Shown: positions 50,409 to 59,756 of the stretch, piece after piece
Layout of the letters: each line of letters begins with the position of its first letter
Numbering within the stretch: the first letter of the stretch is position 1
Source of the DNA: RYN-230 sp963718305
GTDB taxonomy: Bacteria > Actinomycetota > Actinomycetes > Streptosporangiales > Streptosporangiaceae
DNA: 64,000 nucleotides
Assembly: GCA_963718305.1 (NCBI GenBank)
Contig: CAVQZG010000012.1
Coordinates: 1 to 64,000, forward strand
Direction: 5' to 3'
Position numbers and translations under genes: made by a program
Notes under the pieces: generated by a model
The model's input: only the letters and a program-made list of their open reading frames with translations
Told to the model about the DNA's origin: nothing
The model's database searches: none

Positions 50409-53400
50409 ATGACGTCAGCCGGGTACCTCCGCTTTCCCCATCTTCACGGTGACTTGCTCACGTTCGTAGCCGAGGACGATGTGTGGCTGGCGCCGCTGGA
50501 TGGCGGCCGGGCGTGGCGGCTGTCCGCGGACCGGGCCGAGGCCGCGCACCCGCGGTTCTCCCGTGATGGGAGCTGGGTGGCCTGGACCAGCTGGCGGGAT
50601 GGGCCGGCCGAGGTCTACCTGGCCGGGGTGGATGGTGAGCGGGCCCGCCGGCTCACTTACTGGAGTGATCAGCTCGCCAGGGTGTGCGGCTGGACGCTGG
50701 GCGGCGAGGTGCTCGCGCTCAGCGCGGCCGGCCAGGCCTTCGAGCGGCAGGGGTGGGCCTACGAGGTCCCGGTGGATGGCGGGGCGCCGCAGCGGCTGGG
50801 GTTCGGCCCGGTTGCCGACCTGGCCCTGGAGGAGACCGGCCGGGCCCTGCTGAACGGCAGCTGGGGACGTGACCCGGCCTACTGGAAGCGGTACCGGGGC
50901 GGCACCGCGGGCCGGTTGTGGACCTCGGCGGACGGTGCCCCCTTCCAGCGCATCCTGGCCGGGATCAGCGGGCAGTTCGCCAGCCCCATGCTGGTCGGTG
51001 ACCGGCTGGCGTTCCTGTCCGATCACGAGGGCACAGGGAACGTGTACTCCTGCCGCCTGGATGGATCCGACCTGCTCCGGCACACCGACCATGACGGCGG
51101 GTACGCCCGGCAGGCCGGCACCGACGGCACCCGGGTCATCTACCAGTGCCAGGGCGAGCTGTGGCTGCTGGATGACCTCACCCCGGACAGCGCTCCCCGG
51201 CCGCTGAGCGTCAGCCTCGGATCCGCGTCCACCGCGCTGGCCCCCCGCCTGATGTCGGCCGCGGACCACCTGGGTGACCTGTCCTGCGACTACACCGGCC
51301 TGGCCAGCGTGATCGAGGTCCGTGGCACGGTGCACTGGCTCACCCACCGCGACGGGCCGGCCCGGGCCCTGGCGGTCGACCCGGACGTGCGCGCCCGGAT
51401 GCCCCGGGTGCTGGGCCGGGACGGCCAGGTCGTGTGGGTCAGCGACGCCGGCGGGGTGGACGGCCTGGTGGTCGCCCCGGCTGAGGGCGCCGAGCCTGCC
51501 GCGGGGCCCGCCACCGCGGTGGCCACGGACGAGGGTGCCGTGGAGGCCGCGCCGGCCGCCGGGCCGCGGCGGCTCGCCGCCGGGGAGCTCGGCCTGGTCA
51601 ACGAGCTGGCTGCCGCCCCCGACGGGTCCACGGTCGCGGTGGCCTCCCGGGACGGGCGGCTGCTGCTGGTGGACATCGACTCCGGCGCGGTGCGCGAGCT
51701 GGCCCAGTCCCCGGACGGGGCCATGTCCGGGCTGGCCTACTCCCCGGACTCGGCCTGGCTGGCCTGGTCTCACCCCGGCCCGCAGCCGCTCAGCCGGATC
51801 CGGCTCGCCCGGCTGGCGGACGACGAGATCGCGGACGTGACCGACGGCCGGTTCGTGGACTCCGAGCCGGTCTTCACCGCTGACGGCAAGTACCTGGCGT
51901 TCCTGTCGGCGCGCATCTTCGACCCCGTGTATGACGCGCATTTCTTCGACCTCTCGTTCCCGTTCGGGTCGCGCCCGTACCTGGTGCCGCTGGCCGCGGA
52001 CACGCCCTCCCCGTTCGCGCCGCTGCCCCAGGGGCGGCCGGTGGGGAACGGGCCAGATAAGAACGGCGACCCGGGCGAGGCCAAGGCCGACGAGGCGGCC
52101 GGCGAGCCGGGAGACCGCGACGGCGGGCACGATGACCAGGCCGACGGCGAGGACGACGCGCCGCCGCCCGTGCAGGTGGATGTGGAAGGCCTGCCCACCC
52201 GGGTAGTCAGCCTGCCGGTGGCCGAATCACGCTACGCGTCGCTGCGCGCGGTGACCGGCGGCTTCGCCTGGCTCAAGGAGCCGGTTATCGGGGTGCTCGG
52301 CGAAGGGGCCGCGGTGCCCGACACCAAGCGGCCGCGGGCCGCGCTGGAACGCTTCGACCTGGGCCGCCGGAAGACCACGGAGCTGGTTTCCGGGCTGGAC
52401 TGGTTCGAGGCCAGCGGCGACGGTGAGTGGCTGGTAGTCCGCGACAGCGGCGAGCTGCGGGTGGTGCCCTCGCAGCGCAAGGCGGATCCCGATGGGGGCG
52501 ACAGCGTCCAGGTCGACCTATCCCGGGCCCGGTTCATGGCCGACCCGGTCGCCCTGTGGAGGCACGCGTTCACCGAGGTCGGCCGGTTCATGCAGCACGA
52601 CTTCTGGGTCCCGGACATGGCCGGGGTGGACTGGCCCGGCGTCCTGGACTCCTACCAGCCGGTGCTGGACCGGATCGGCACCGCTTCGGAGTTCGCCGAC
52701 CTGCTCTGGGAGGTCGTCGGCGAGCTGGGCACCTCCCACGCCTACATCCGGCCCCGGGTCACCCCGGGCAGCGGCGGCAAGGGCCAGGTGGGCCTGCTCG
52801 GCGCGGACCTGTCCCCGGCGCCGGACGGGCGCTGGCGGATCGACCGGGTGCTGCCCGGCGAGTCTTCCGACCCGCGGGCGCGGGCCCCGCTGGCCGCGCC
52901 GGGCGTGACGGTCCGGCCGGGCGACGTGCTGGTCGCCGTGGACGGCCGGCCGGTGGACCCGGCCGTCGGCCCGGGGCCGCTGCTGGTCGGCACCGCGGGC
53001 CGGCCGGTGGAACTCACGGTGGCGCGTGACGGCGAGCCGTCCCGGCGGTTCGCGGTGACCCCACTCAGCAGCGACCGCCGGCTTCGGTACCAGGACTGGG
53101 TGGCCGAGAAGCGGCACCAGGTCCGCGAGCTGACCGGCGGCCGCGCCGGGTACCTGCACATCCCGGACATGATGGGGGAGGGCTGGGCCCACTTCCACCG
53201 GGACCTGCGGGTGGAGATGGCGCAGGCCACACTGATCGTCGATATCCGGTCCAACCGGGGCGGCCACGTGTCCGAGCTGGTGATCGAGAAGCTGGCCCGC
53301 CGCATCGTGGGCTGGGATATCCCGCGCTGGATGACCGCCTCCCCCTACCCCCGGGATGCGCCGCGCGGGCCGGTGGTGGCGCTGGCCGACGAGAACGCCG

Positions 53401-53774
53401 GGTCGGACGGTGACATCGTGACCGCCGCTATCCGCATCCTCGGCCTCGGCCCGGTGGTGGGCGCCCGCACCTGGGGCGGAGTGGTCGGGATCAACGCGCC
53501 GTTCGTCCTGGTCGACGGCACCGCGATGACGGTGCCGAGGTACGCCATCTCGCTGGAGGGCTTCGGCTGGGGCGTCGAGAACCACGGCGTGGACCCCGAC
53601 GTCGAGGTGCTCATCTCACCCGGGGACTGGGCCGAGGGCCGGGACGTGCAGCTGGAGACCGCCGTGCGGCTGGCCATGGAGGCTCTCGAGTCCCGCCCGG
53701 CGGCCACCCCGCCGGACGTGTCCACCCGTCCCTCCAAGCAGCGCCCGCCGCTGCCGCCCCGGCCGCGAGGTTAG
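50409..53774 (+). CDS. Tricorn protease-like S41 peptidase
   Basis: A 1,121-residue cytosolic protease resembling archaeal/actinomycete tricorn, which trims oligopeptides. Residues 1 to about 650 form two beta-propeller-type regions (HLHGDLLTFVAEDDVWLA; HPRFSRDGSWVAWTS). Then come a helical C1 domain, a PDZ-like segment (VRPGDVLVAVDGRPVDPA) and the C2 S41 peptidase core: GELGTSHAYIRPR provides the catalytic His, NAGSDGDIVTA the nucleophilic Ser with oxyanion Asp, and GWGVENHGVDPDVEV the catalytic Glu. An acidic low-complexity insert (about residues 550-590) splits the second propeller. ATG 50409 immediately follows a short ORF. Confidence 0.92.
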   Translation: MTSAGYLRFPHLHGDLLTFVAEDDVWLAPLDGGRAWRLSADRAEAAHPRFSRDGSWVAWTSWRDGPAEVYLAGVDGERARRLTYWSDQLARVCGWTLGGEVLALSAAGQAFERQGWAYEVPVDGGAPQRLGFGPVADLALEETGRALLNGSWGRDPAYWKRYRGGTAGRLWTSADGAPFQRILAGISGQFASPMLVGDRLAFLSDHEGTGNVYSCRLDGSDLLRHTDHDGGYARQAGTDGTRVIYQCQGELWLLDDLTPDSAPRPLSVSLGSASTALAPRLMSAADHLGDLSCDYTGLASVIEVRGTVHWLTHRDGPARALAVDPDVRARMPRVLGRDGQVVWVSDAGGVDGLVVAPAEGAEPAAGPATAVATDEGAVEAAPAAGPRRLAAGELGLVNELAAAPDGSTVAVASRDGRLLLVDIDSGAVRELAQSPDGAMSGLAYSPDSAWLAWSHPGPQPLSRIRLARLADDEIADVTDGRFVDSEPVFTADGKYLAFLSARIFDPVYDAHFFDLSFPFGSRPYLVPLAADTPSPFAPLPQGRPVGNGPDKNGDPGEAKADEAAGEPGDRDGGHDDQADGEDDAPPPVQVDVEGLPTRVVSLPVAESRYASLRAVTGGFAWLKEPVIGVLGEGAAVPDTKRPRAALERFDLGRRKTTELVSGLDWFEASGDGEWLVVRDSGELRVVPSQRKADPDGGDSVQVDLSRARFMADPVALWRHAFTEVGRFMQHDFWVPDMAGVDWPGVLDSYQPVLDRIGTASEFADLLWEVVGELGTSHAYIRPRVTPGSGGKGQVGLLGADLSPAPDGRWRIDRVLPGESSDPRARAPLAAPGVTVRPGDVLVAVDGRPVDPAVGPGPLLVGTAGRPVELTVARDGEPSRRFAVTPLSSDRRLRYQDWVAEKRHQVRELTGGRAGYLHIPDMMGEGWAHFHRDLRVEMAQATLIVDIRSNRGGHVSELVIEKLARRIVGWDIPRWMTASPYPRDAPRGPVVALADENAGSDGDIVTAAIRILGLGPVVGARTWGGVVGINAPFVLVDGTAMTVPRYAISLEGFGWGVENHGVDPDVEVLISPGDWAEGRDVQLETAVRLAMEALESRPAATPPDVSTRPSKQRPPLPPRPRG

Positions 53775-53884
53775 CCAGCGGGGTAGCCATTGAAGCACGC
53801 CCCGTCGCATCATGGATGGTGACAGCGCAGGGCGCCGGCTTCCGCCACCGCCTGGGCGCTGACGTGCGAAAGAAGCTGAGCCTC

Positions 53885-54244
53885 ATGTCCACTGACGCGC
53901 AGTTCCAGCTGAAAGCCGAGTACCCCGCCAACCTGGACCGCTGCCGGCGCTGCGGTACCCCGCGCATGCTGCACGGGACCGACGGGAGCTGCCGGCCCTC
54001 GCTCTCGCTGGGCGGCAAGGTCCTGGCTCTGCTGGTGACGCTCTCCGTCCTGGTCGCCTTGCTCGGCGCGGCGGCGTGGCTGCTGGTCACCGCGCCCGTG
54101 ATCAACCTGGCCTCGGTGCTCGCCTTCGCCTGCCTGGTCGCCCTCACCCTCGGCGGGGGCGCCCTGGCCGTGTCCACTACCACCCTGACCCTCCGCGCCG
54201 CCATTGACGATGCCCGTCAGGAGGGTGGCGCGGGTTCGGCGTAA
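53885..54244 (+). CDS. Small membrane protein with CxxC motif
   Basis: About 119 residues from ATG 53885 (MSTDAQFQLKAEYPANLDRC), or 142 from GTG 53816. A CRRCGTPRM zinc-knuckle-like pair of cysteines is followed, after C at 34 (GSCRPSL), by two transmembrane helices (about residues 45-65 and 70-90). It is convergent with the response-regulator gene and overlaps its 3' end by 28 nt. The function is unknown. Confidence 0.6.
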   Translation: MSTDAQFQLKAEYPANLDRCRRCGTPRMLHGTDGSCRPSLSLGGKVLALLVTLSVLVALLGAAAWLLVTAPVINLASVLAFACLVALTLGGGALAVSTTTLTLRAAIDDARQEGGAGSA

Positions 54245-54924
54245 CCGTGAGCGTAGGCGTAGCGCATGGCCTGGACCCGGTCCCGCGAACCCGTCTTGGC
54301 GAAGATCCGGTTGACGTGAGTCTTGACCGTGGCCTCGCTGACGAACAAGGCCCGGGCGATCTCCCGGTTGGACGCGCCGGCCGCGATGAGCCTGAGCACC
54401 TCCGCTTCGCGCGGGGTGAGATCACCATCACCCGCTGAACCGGCGGCCTGCGCCACGCCAGGCGGGCCGGGCAGCCCCGCCGACCGCGCCGCGGCCGATA
54501 GCAGCCGCTGCTGGACACCGGGATCCAGCACCGCCTGGCCGGCCGCAGCGGCCAGCACCGCACGCCCGATCTCTGCCCTGGTCGCGTCCTTGGTCAGGTA
54601 TCCCAGCGCCCCGGCCTGCAGTGCGCCGATGATCGATTCATCGTCGGCGTACGTGGTGAGCACGACGACGCGGGTGCCCGGGTGCTCGGCGGTGATGCGG
54701 CGGGTGGCGCTTACCCCGTCACCGCCGGGCATGTTCAGGTCCATGAGCACGACCTGAGGGTTCGCCGCGGCGACCAGGTCGACCGCGGCGTTCCCGTCCG
54801 CGGCCTGGCCTGCCACCACGATGCCGGGCAGCGTGCCGAGCAGCAGGACCAGGCCCTCGCGCACCGCGGACTGGTCGTCCGCGACGATCACCGTGACCGG
54901 CTCGGCCGGGTTCTCGGCGCTCAC
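54217..54924 (-). CDS. LuxR/NarL-family response regulator
   Basis: A protein of about 235 residues with a receiver domain (VTVIVADDQSAVREGL, phospho-acceptor in VVLMDLNMPGGDG, conserved Lys in GYLTKDAT) and a C-terminal LuxR helix-turn-helix (LTPREAEVLRLIAAGASNREIARALFVSEATVKTHV in separable motifs). The best start is GTG 54922-54924, whose codon overlaps the histidine kinase stop in GTGA; upstream ATGs at 54942 and 54951 give longer forms. It is the partner of the kinase ending at 54921. Confidence 0.93.
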   Translation of the reverse strand: MSAENPAEPVTVIVADDQSAVREGLVLLLGTLPGIVVAGQAADGNAAVDLVAAANPQVVLMDLNMPGGDGVSATRRITAEHPGTRVVVLTTYADDESIIGALQAGALGYLTKDATRAEIGRAVLAAAAGQAVLDPGVQQRLLSAAARSAGLPGPPGVAQAAGSAGDGDLTPREAEVLRLIAAGASNREIARALFVSEATVKTHVNRIFAKTGSRDRVQAMRYAYAHGYAEPAPPS

Positions 54925-56111
54925 GCCGGAATCTTCAGGCATACCTGCCATTCCCCTTCGGCCGGTCCGGCGGTCAGTGTGCCGCCGCCCAGGGCAGCGC
55001 GTTCCCGCAGGCCGGTCAGCCCGTACTGGGCGCCGGTGGCGGCGAGCGGGCCGCCGGCCTGGACCGGCAGCGGGTTGACCACCCGCACCGCGATCTCGGC
55101 CGCCGAGAACTCCAGGCTAAGCCGGACCGGCTGGCCGGGCGCGTGCTTGCGCGCGTTGGTCAGCGCCTCCTGTGCGGTCCGGTAGGCGGCCAGGGCCGCC
55201 TCGGCGGCGACCGTCCGCGGTGGCCCGGTCACGGTGAAGTCCACGGTCAGGTCACCATCGGCCTGGTACTCCCCGGCCAGGGCGGCCAGCTGATCGGCCA
55301 GCGGGGCGGCGTCATCCCGCAGGGCCAGGATGGCGCGCCGCGCGTCCGCCAGGCCCTCGCGGGTGAACACGCCGGCCCGGCCGATGCACTCGATCGCCTT
55401 GGCCAGCTCGGGGGGCCCGGCGGGCAGGGCGCCCAGCAATCCCTCTGCGGCCTGAAGGTTCACCGACACCGCCGCGAGCGAGTGGGCGAGCACGTCGTGG
55501 ATCTCGCGGGCAATCCTGGCCCGCTCGGCGAGCGCGGCGGCCTGGGTCTCGGCTTCCCGGGCCCGGCGGGTCTCCGCGAGCATCCGCTCGGCCTGCTCGG
55601 CCCGGAGCAGGAACGCGTGGCGGCTCAGGCCGAACGCCCACAGCCCGATGAACGTGAGCGGGTAGCCCAGCAGCGTTCCGGCCGGTGCTCCGGTCGCCAG
55701 CGCGGTGATCAGGAAAGCGGCCACCGTCTCCGCGGTGATGGCCAGCGAGGCTTCCGGATTCAGCCGGGCCCCCGCACTGGAGGTGGCCACGCAGCCGACG
55801 GCGATCGCCGTGCTCAGCGGGGACAACCCCGCGAGCACGCCGCCGGCCGCTCCCATCACGGCCAGGGCCGCGATCGATACCCGCGGCCGGCGCTGGCCGA
55901 GCAGCCAGACCACCCAGCTGACCGTGGAGACGCCGAGGGCCACGGCGATGCCGATGCCGACGGGCCCCTGGCCCGGGTGCGGCTGGGCCAGGGGAACGGT
56001 GATGAGCACGACCACCAGGACGAGGATGCGGACGGCGTCCAGCACCGGCGGCACGTCCGCCATCCCGGTGGCGGTGGCCGGACCCCGGCCCAGGGTAAAG
56101 GAGCGGAACAC
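54921..56111 (-). CDS. NarX-type sensor histidine kinase
   Basis: A 396-residue kinase with about five N-terminal transmembrane helices and no large external domain, suggesting membrane or intramembrane sensing. The HisKA_3 dimerisation motif ERARIAREIHDVLAHSLAAVSVNLQAAEG gives the phospho-acceptor His in EIHDVLAHS. The ATPase domain carries QEALTNARKHAP (N box) and YGLTGLRERAALGGGTLTAG (G boxes). Its stop overlaps the start of the response regulator. ATG 56111 or 56063 may start it. It is divergent from the membrane protein at 56329, a likely target. Confidence 0.92.
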   Translation of the reverse strand: MFRSFTLGRGPATATGMADVPPVLDAVRILVLVVVLITVPLAQPHPGQGPVGIGIAVALGVSTVSWVVWLLGQRRPRVSIAALAVMGAAGGVLAGLSPLSTAIAVGCVATSSAGARLNPEASLAITAETVAAFLITALATGAPAGTLLGYPLTFIGLWAFGLSRHAFLLRAEQAERMLAETRRAREAETQAAALAERARIAREIHDVLAHSLAAVSVNLQAAEGLLGALPAGPPELAKAIECIGRAGVFTREGLADARRAILALRDDAAPLADQLAALAGEYQADGDLTVDFTVTGPPRTVAAEAALAAYRTAQEALTNARKHAPGQPVRLSLEFSAAEIAVRVVNPLPVQAGGPLAATGAQYGLTGLRERAALGGGTLTAGPAEGEWQVCLKIPA

Positions 56112-56328
56112 GTGTCCAAACGTATCCGCGCCGCCTGCGGCGGGCGCCGGCCGCCGGGTTGACCCCGGGTGGACGTGCCGTCTCCACCCCGGCGTCCACC
56201 CGGCCCCGGCTGGGTCTGCACCCAGCCTGGACCCGGTCTCAAGCCACAGGCCGGCGCGCAGGCCGGGTCCCCGTTCCTAGCGTGTCCAGGGTAAGCGCAA
56301 CACACCGAAGACCCCCTGAGGAGTTACC

Positions 56329-56865
56329 GTGGACGCCAACGTCCTGATCCCCAACCTCGTGATCCTGTTCATGGTGCTGATCTCCGATCTGGGCCACCGC
56401 AAGGTCACCCGGCTGCGGCTGCTCCGCCCGTTCATCGCCGCGGCCCTCATCGTTCCCTTCTTCTTCAAGGGCGTCGCCACATCAGGTAAGGGCCTGCTGC
56501 TGGAAGTCGCCGCCACGGCGGCGGGGCTGGCCCTGGGCGTGCTCGCCGCGGCGCTGATGCGCGTCTTCCGCGACCAGGAGACGGGCCGGGCCATGACCTG
56601 GGCTGGCCTGCCGTACGCGCTGATCTGGATCGCCGTCGTGGGTGCCCGGATCTACTTCGCCTACGGCTCCACCCATGTGTTCGGGGCCCAGCTCGGACAC
56701 TGGATGATCACCAACCAGATCACCGTGGGGGCTCTCACCGACGGCCTGATCTTCCTGTCCGTGGCGATGCTGCTGGCCCGCACCGGATCCCTGGCCGCCA
56801 GGGCCCGCCGGGTCAGCGCCGGAGGGACCGCCCAGCCGGCCGTCCGGCTGACTGCGCACCACTGA
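56329..56865 (+). CDS. DUF1453-like membrane protein, probable target of the divergent two-component system
   Basis: A 178-residue protein from GTG 56329 (preceded by GAGGAG), with five hydrophobic helices and a C-terminal basic tail. The arrangement resembles the DUF1453/CcdC-like group of small polytopic proteins common in actinomycetes. It is transcribed divergently from a NarX/NarL pair, 217 bp away, and is probably controlled by it. The role is unknown, though such systems often respond to cell-envelope stress. Confidence 0.7.
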   Translation: MDANVLIPNLVILFMVLISDLGHRKVTRLRLLRPFIAAALIVPFFFKGVATSGKGLLLEVAATAAGLALGVLAAALMRVFRDQETGRAMTWAGLPYALIWIAVVGARIYFAYGSTHVFGAQLGHWMITNQITVGALTDGLIFLSVAMLLARTGSLAARARRVSAGGTAQPAVRLTAHH

Positions 56866-56905
56866 CCAGGTGATCTTCCCGCTGGACTGAACTACCAGCA
56901 GGTAC

Positions 56906-56939
56906 CCGCCCGGCCGGCCCGCAAGGGCCGGCCGGGCGG
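56906..56939 (+). terminator. Intrinsic terminator-like hairpin
   Basis: A perfect 15-bp stem, CCGCCCGGCCGGCCC at 56906-56920 with its complement at 56925-56939, loop GCAA, follows the membrane protein gene and faces the convergent amidohydrolase. TTGCC follows; the T run is short. Confidence 0.8.
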
Positions 56940-57002
56940 TTGCCGTCCGCTGGACGCGGCACCGCCACCTGGCGCCGTCAAAGACGTGCGCCAGGTCGCG
57001 GG

Positions 57003-58067
57003 CTATTTGATGCGGGCACCGGCCACGAATATCGCGGCCGGCTGGCCGAGCACCCCCGGATCGTCCCGCGGGTCGCTGGCGTACGTGACCAGGTCGGCGG
57101 GTTCGCCCTCGCGGAGGCTGGTGAAGCCCAGGAACTGGCGCGCGGATGTGCTGGCTGCCGCGAGCGCCGCGCGGGGCGGCAGCCCAAGTTCGGCCAGCAG
57201 CGCGACCTCGCGGGGGATGCTCCCGACCACGTCGGTTCCGGTCATGATGGTCAGACCGCATTCTGCTGCCTTCGGCAGCAGGTAACGCAGCCGTTCTCTG
57301 AGCTCAAGGCTCGCTTTCTGCCGCGCTGGGGGGTCACTGTCGCGAGAGCCGGTCGTGGCGCACAGCGTCGGCGTCCACGCCCCGCCGCGGGCGGCCAGCG
57401 ACTCGATGCCGGCCTCGTCCAGGGCCGTGCCATGCTCGACCGAATCGACCCCGGCGGCGATCAGCTCCGCCACATACCCGGTAGTGGAATGGGCCGCGAC
57501 CCGGGCGCCCGCCCCGTGAACAGCCTCGACCAGGCGCCGGATGTCGTCCAGCGGATAGGTGGGCTCCGGCACCGGGGACTGCTCACCCGGGCCGAGGAAC
57601 GGGAAGTCGGCGATCACCTTGATCCAGGCCGCCCCGTCACGTACCTCAGCCAGGGCTGCGGACACCAGCTGTTCCGGCGGGACGGGCACGTGCAGGCCGG
57701 GGTAGTACCGGCCCTCAGGAGCCAGGAACCGCCCGCAGGCTTGCAGCCCCGCGCCCTCATCGGTGGCGAGCAACCGCAACGTGAGGCTGCCGGGGCTGCC
57801 CGTGTCCCGGATCGCGGTGATCCCGGCGGCGTGAGCGTTCCTCAGGCTGGCCGCCGTGGCCTCCGGCTCCAGGGCGACCGGCCCGTTCTCGGTCAGCCCG
57901 ACACTGAGATGGCAGTGGGCATCGACCAGACCGGGAAGGACGAACCGCCCGGGGAGTTCCTCCGCCCCGGCCGCGGGCCGCAAGGTCCACTGGCCCCGTT
58001 CGGTGATCCCCGCGTCCACCAGGTCCCCGTCCGGGAGCAGGGAGGCACGCACCCGCCAGGCCGTCAC
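57003..58067 (-). CDS. Metal-dependent amidohydrolase (imidazolonepropionase/prolidase-like)
   Basis: About 354 residues of the amidohydrolase superfamily. The metal-binding HxH appears as LPGLVDAHCHLSVGL; further ligands are in VAAHSTTGYVAELI and DSVEHGTALDEAG; the catalytic aspartate is in TGTDVVGSIPREVALLAELG. The ending PADLVTYASDPRDDPGVL is standard for the outer barrel. GTG near 58067 is preferred to 58097 as the start because homology begins there. It is convergent with the DUF1453-like gene. The substrate is probably a cyclic amide or N-acyl compound, not determinable. Confidence 0.85.
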   Translation of the reverse strand: MTAWRVRASLLPDGDLVDAGITERGQWTLRPAAGAEELPGRFVLPGLVDAHCHLSVGLTENGPVALEPEATAASLRNAHAAGITAIRDTGSPGSLTLRLLATDEGAGLQACGRFLAPEGRYYPGLHVPVPPEQLVSAALAEVRDGAAWIKVIADFPFLGPGEQSPVPEPTYPLDDIRRLVEAVHGAGARVAAHSTTGYVAELIAAGVDSVEHGTALDEAGIESLAARGGAWTPTLCATTGSRDSDPPARQKASLELRERLRYLLPKAAECGLTIMTGTDVVGSIPREVALLAELGLPPRAALAAASTSARQFLGFTSLREGEPADLVTYASDPRDDPGVLGQPAAIFVAGARIK

Positions 58068-58208
58068 GGACCTGACTGTACGACCGCCCCAGACCACAGG
58101 CGAGCCCCAGCCGGACAGTCAGCCTGGCGTGGCCAGGCGGGGCGAACCAAAGGTGTGCGCGAACTGCTGCGGGAACAGTGCTGTCAATATGTACCAGCAA
58201 ATCGGCGA

Positions 58209-58460
58209 TCAGCCGATCCAGGTGATGTCGAAGATCCTGATCAGCTCAGCTGTGTCGTCGGCATAGAAGCTCAGCAGCCCATAACCAGCGCCGAACACTG
58301 CCATTCGGTAGGCATGATCATCCCCCGGCGGAATCACGGCCGCATCCCAGGGCTCATCAACCAGGACAACCACGCGCTCCAGCAGGGCATCGAATGCAGC
58401 CGCCGGTAAGCCCTTCAGCTGAACCAGTGCGCCGCCTTCGAACCGTACGCTGCAGCTCAC
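58209..58460 (-). CDS. RelE/ParE-like toxin
   Basis: An 83-residue protein from GTG 58458-58460. LKGLPAAAFDALLERVVVLVDEPW is the helix pair, and DHAYRMAVFGAGYGLLSFYADDTAELIRIFDITW the terminal beta-sheet of RelE/ParE-type mRNA interferases or gyrase poisons. The start codon overlaps the stop of the upstream gene as GTGA, the usual coupled order antitoxin then toxin. Catalytic residues are not conserved enough to choose between RelE and ParE. Confidence 0.7.
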   Translation of the reverse strand: MSCSVRFEGGALVQLKGLPAAAFDALLERVVVLVDEPWDAAVIPPGDDHAYRMAVFGAGYGLLSFYADDTAELIRIFDITWIG

Positions 58461-58765
58461 CGGTTGCCGGGCCAGCTCGGCACCGCGTCCTCGATCGGCG
58501 TCGAACCCTCGAGGCTCCCGGACTCGACCGCTTCCCGCACGGCCTCGAGACGGCCAACGAAACCGGGATCGGAATGAGCGGCCGCAGTTAGCCGCCACAA
58601 CCGCAGTACATCGTGCAGTTGCCGGTACCCGCCCACCTGCCGAGCCGCCCCAGCTGCCGCGCCGTAATACTCGCGCAGGAACTGGTCATGGAAGCGGGCA
58701 GGCAGCACACGCAAGATCTCCACCGGATCATCCGGATCAGACTCATGCACCGGCTGGGCGCTCAT
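58457..58765 (-). CDS. DUF6247-type antitoxin candidate
   Basis: A 102-residue protein: an N-terminal unstructured acidic part (MSAQPVHESDPDD) is followed by LPARFHDQFLREYYGAAAGA and a helical region. This matches a DUF6247-like group found in actinobacteria upstream of RelE-like toxins. It is translationally coupled to the toxin gene by the GTGA overlap. No ribbon-helix-helix can be seen, so autoregulation is uncertain. Confidence 0.65.
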   Translation of the reverse strand: MSAQPVHESDPDDPVEILRVLPARFHDQFLREYYGAAAGAARQVGGYRQLHDVLRLWRLTAAAHSDPGFVGRLEAVREAVESGSLEGSTPIEDAVPSWPGNR

Positions 58766-58850
58766 AGCTTGGCAGGTTACCAGCGGAGGACTGGCTAGCA
58801 GCAGATCACCACAGCTCCAATGGCGCGGGGCTTCCTCATCGTGCTGGCGG

Positions 58851-59756
58851 CTAGAGCGGCGACTGGTAGCTGGCCAGCCAGTGCGTCTTGAGCCAGTCGA
58901 TGGCGACGGTCCAGGCGCCGGTCACCTCGAGGATGCCCACCAGGACCAGGAGGCCGCCGCCGATCCGGGCGATCAGCACGGCGTGCCGCCGGGCGAACTG
59001 GAAAGCGGCGACGCCGCGCTGGAAGGCCAGGGCCACGATGATGAACGGGATACCCAGGCCGAGGCCGTAGATGAAGGCGAGCACGGCGCCGCGGACCGCG
59101 GTGCCCGAGGTGAAGGACAGGGACAGCACGGCCGTCAGGGTGGGGCCGATGCAGGGGGTCCAGCTCACCGCGAACAGCACCCCCAGCAGCGGGGCGCCGA
59201 TCAGGCCGGCCCGGGGCCGGATCGCGGGCCGGACGATCCGCCCCGTGATCGGGAAACGGTCGAACACCCCGGCGAACATCAGCCCCAGCACGATCGTGAC
59301 GGCGCCCAGGATCTGGGTCACGCCTTCCTGGTGCCGCACGAGCACCAGCCCCAGGCCACCGAAGGCCAGGCCCTCGGTGGCGAACACGAGGGAGAAGCCG
59401 ATCACGAACAGCACGGTGCCGAGCAGGGTCCGTCCCCGGGTAGCTCCTGCGAGCCCGCTGGGCCGCGCTGCGGCCGCGCGAGCGGCTGACGCTCCCGGGG
59501 AGCTGGCCGCGCCCGGCGTCCCGCTGGCCGCCGCGTCCGCGGGCACGCTGGTCCCGCCGGGGGTCACTGCTACCCGCTCGGTCGCGGCCGCCTCGGCCCG
59601 CTGCGCGTCGGTCCCGGACATGCCGGTCACGTAGGACAGGTAGCCGGGGACCAGCGGCAGAACGCAGGGGGACAGGAACGTCAGCGCACCGGCCGCCGCC
59701 GCGATCGGAGCGGCCAGGATCAGCGGTCCGGTCTGGACCAGGTGCTCGATCCCCAT
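58851..59756 (-). CDS. ccdA: Cytochrome c biogenesis protein CcdA
   Basis: A 301-residue membrane thiol-disulfide transporter moving electrons from cytoplasmic thioredoxin to extracytoplasmic partners. The redox cysteines are in LTFLSPCVLPLVPGYLSY and AVSWTPCIGPTLTAVLSL. Six hydrophobic helices remain after removal of an unusual Ala/Ser/Pro-rich insertion of about 50 residues (about 50-100) between the first two. ATG 59754-59756 gives the start. The usual downstream resA/ccsB genes of the heme pathway are not adjacent; it is isolated here. Confidence 0.93.
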   Translation of the reverse strand: MGIEHLVQTGPLILAAPIAAAAGALTFLSPCVLPLVPGYLSYVTGMSGTDAQRAEAAATERVAVTPGGTSVPADAAASGTPGAASSPGASAARAAAARPSGLAGATRGRTLLGTVLFVIGFSLVFATEGLAFGGLGLVLVRHQEGVTQILGAVTIVLGLMFAGVFDRFPITGRIVRPAIRPRAGLIGAPLLGVLFAVSWTPCIGPTLTAVLSLSFTSGTAVRGAVLAFIYGLGLGIPFIIVALAFQRGVAAFQFARRHAVLIARIGGGLLVLVGILEVTGAWTVAIDWLKTHWLASYQSPL

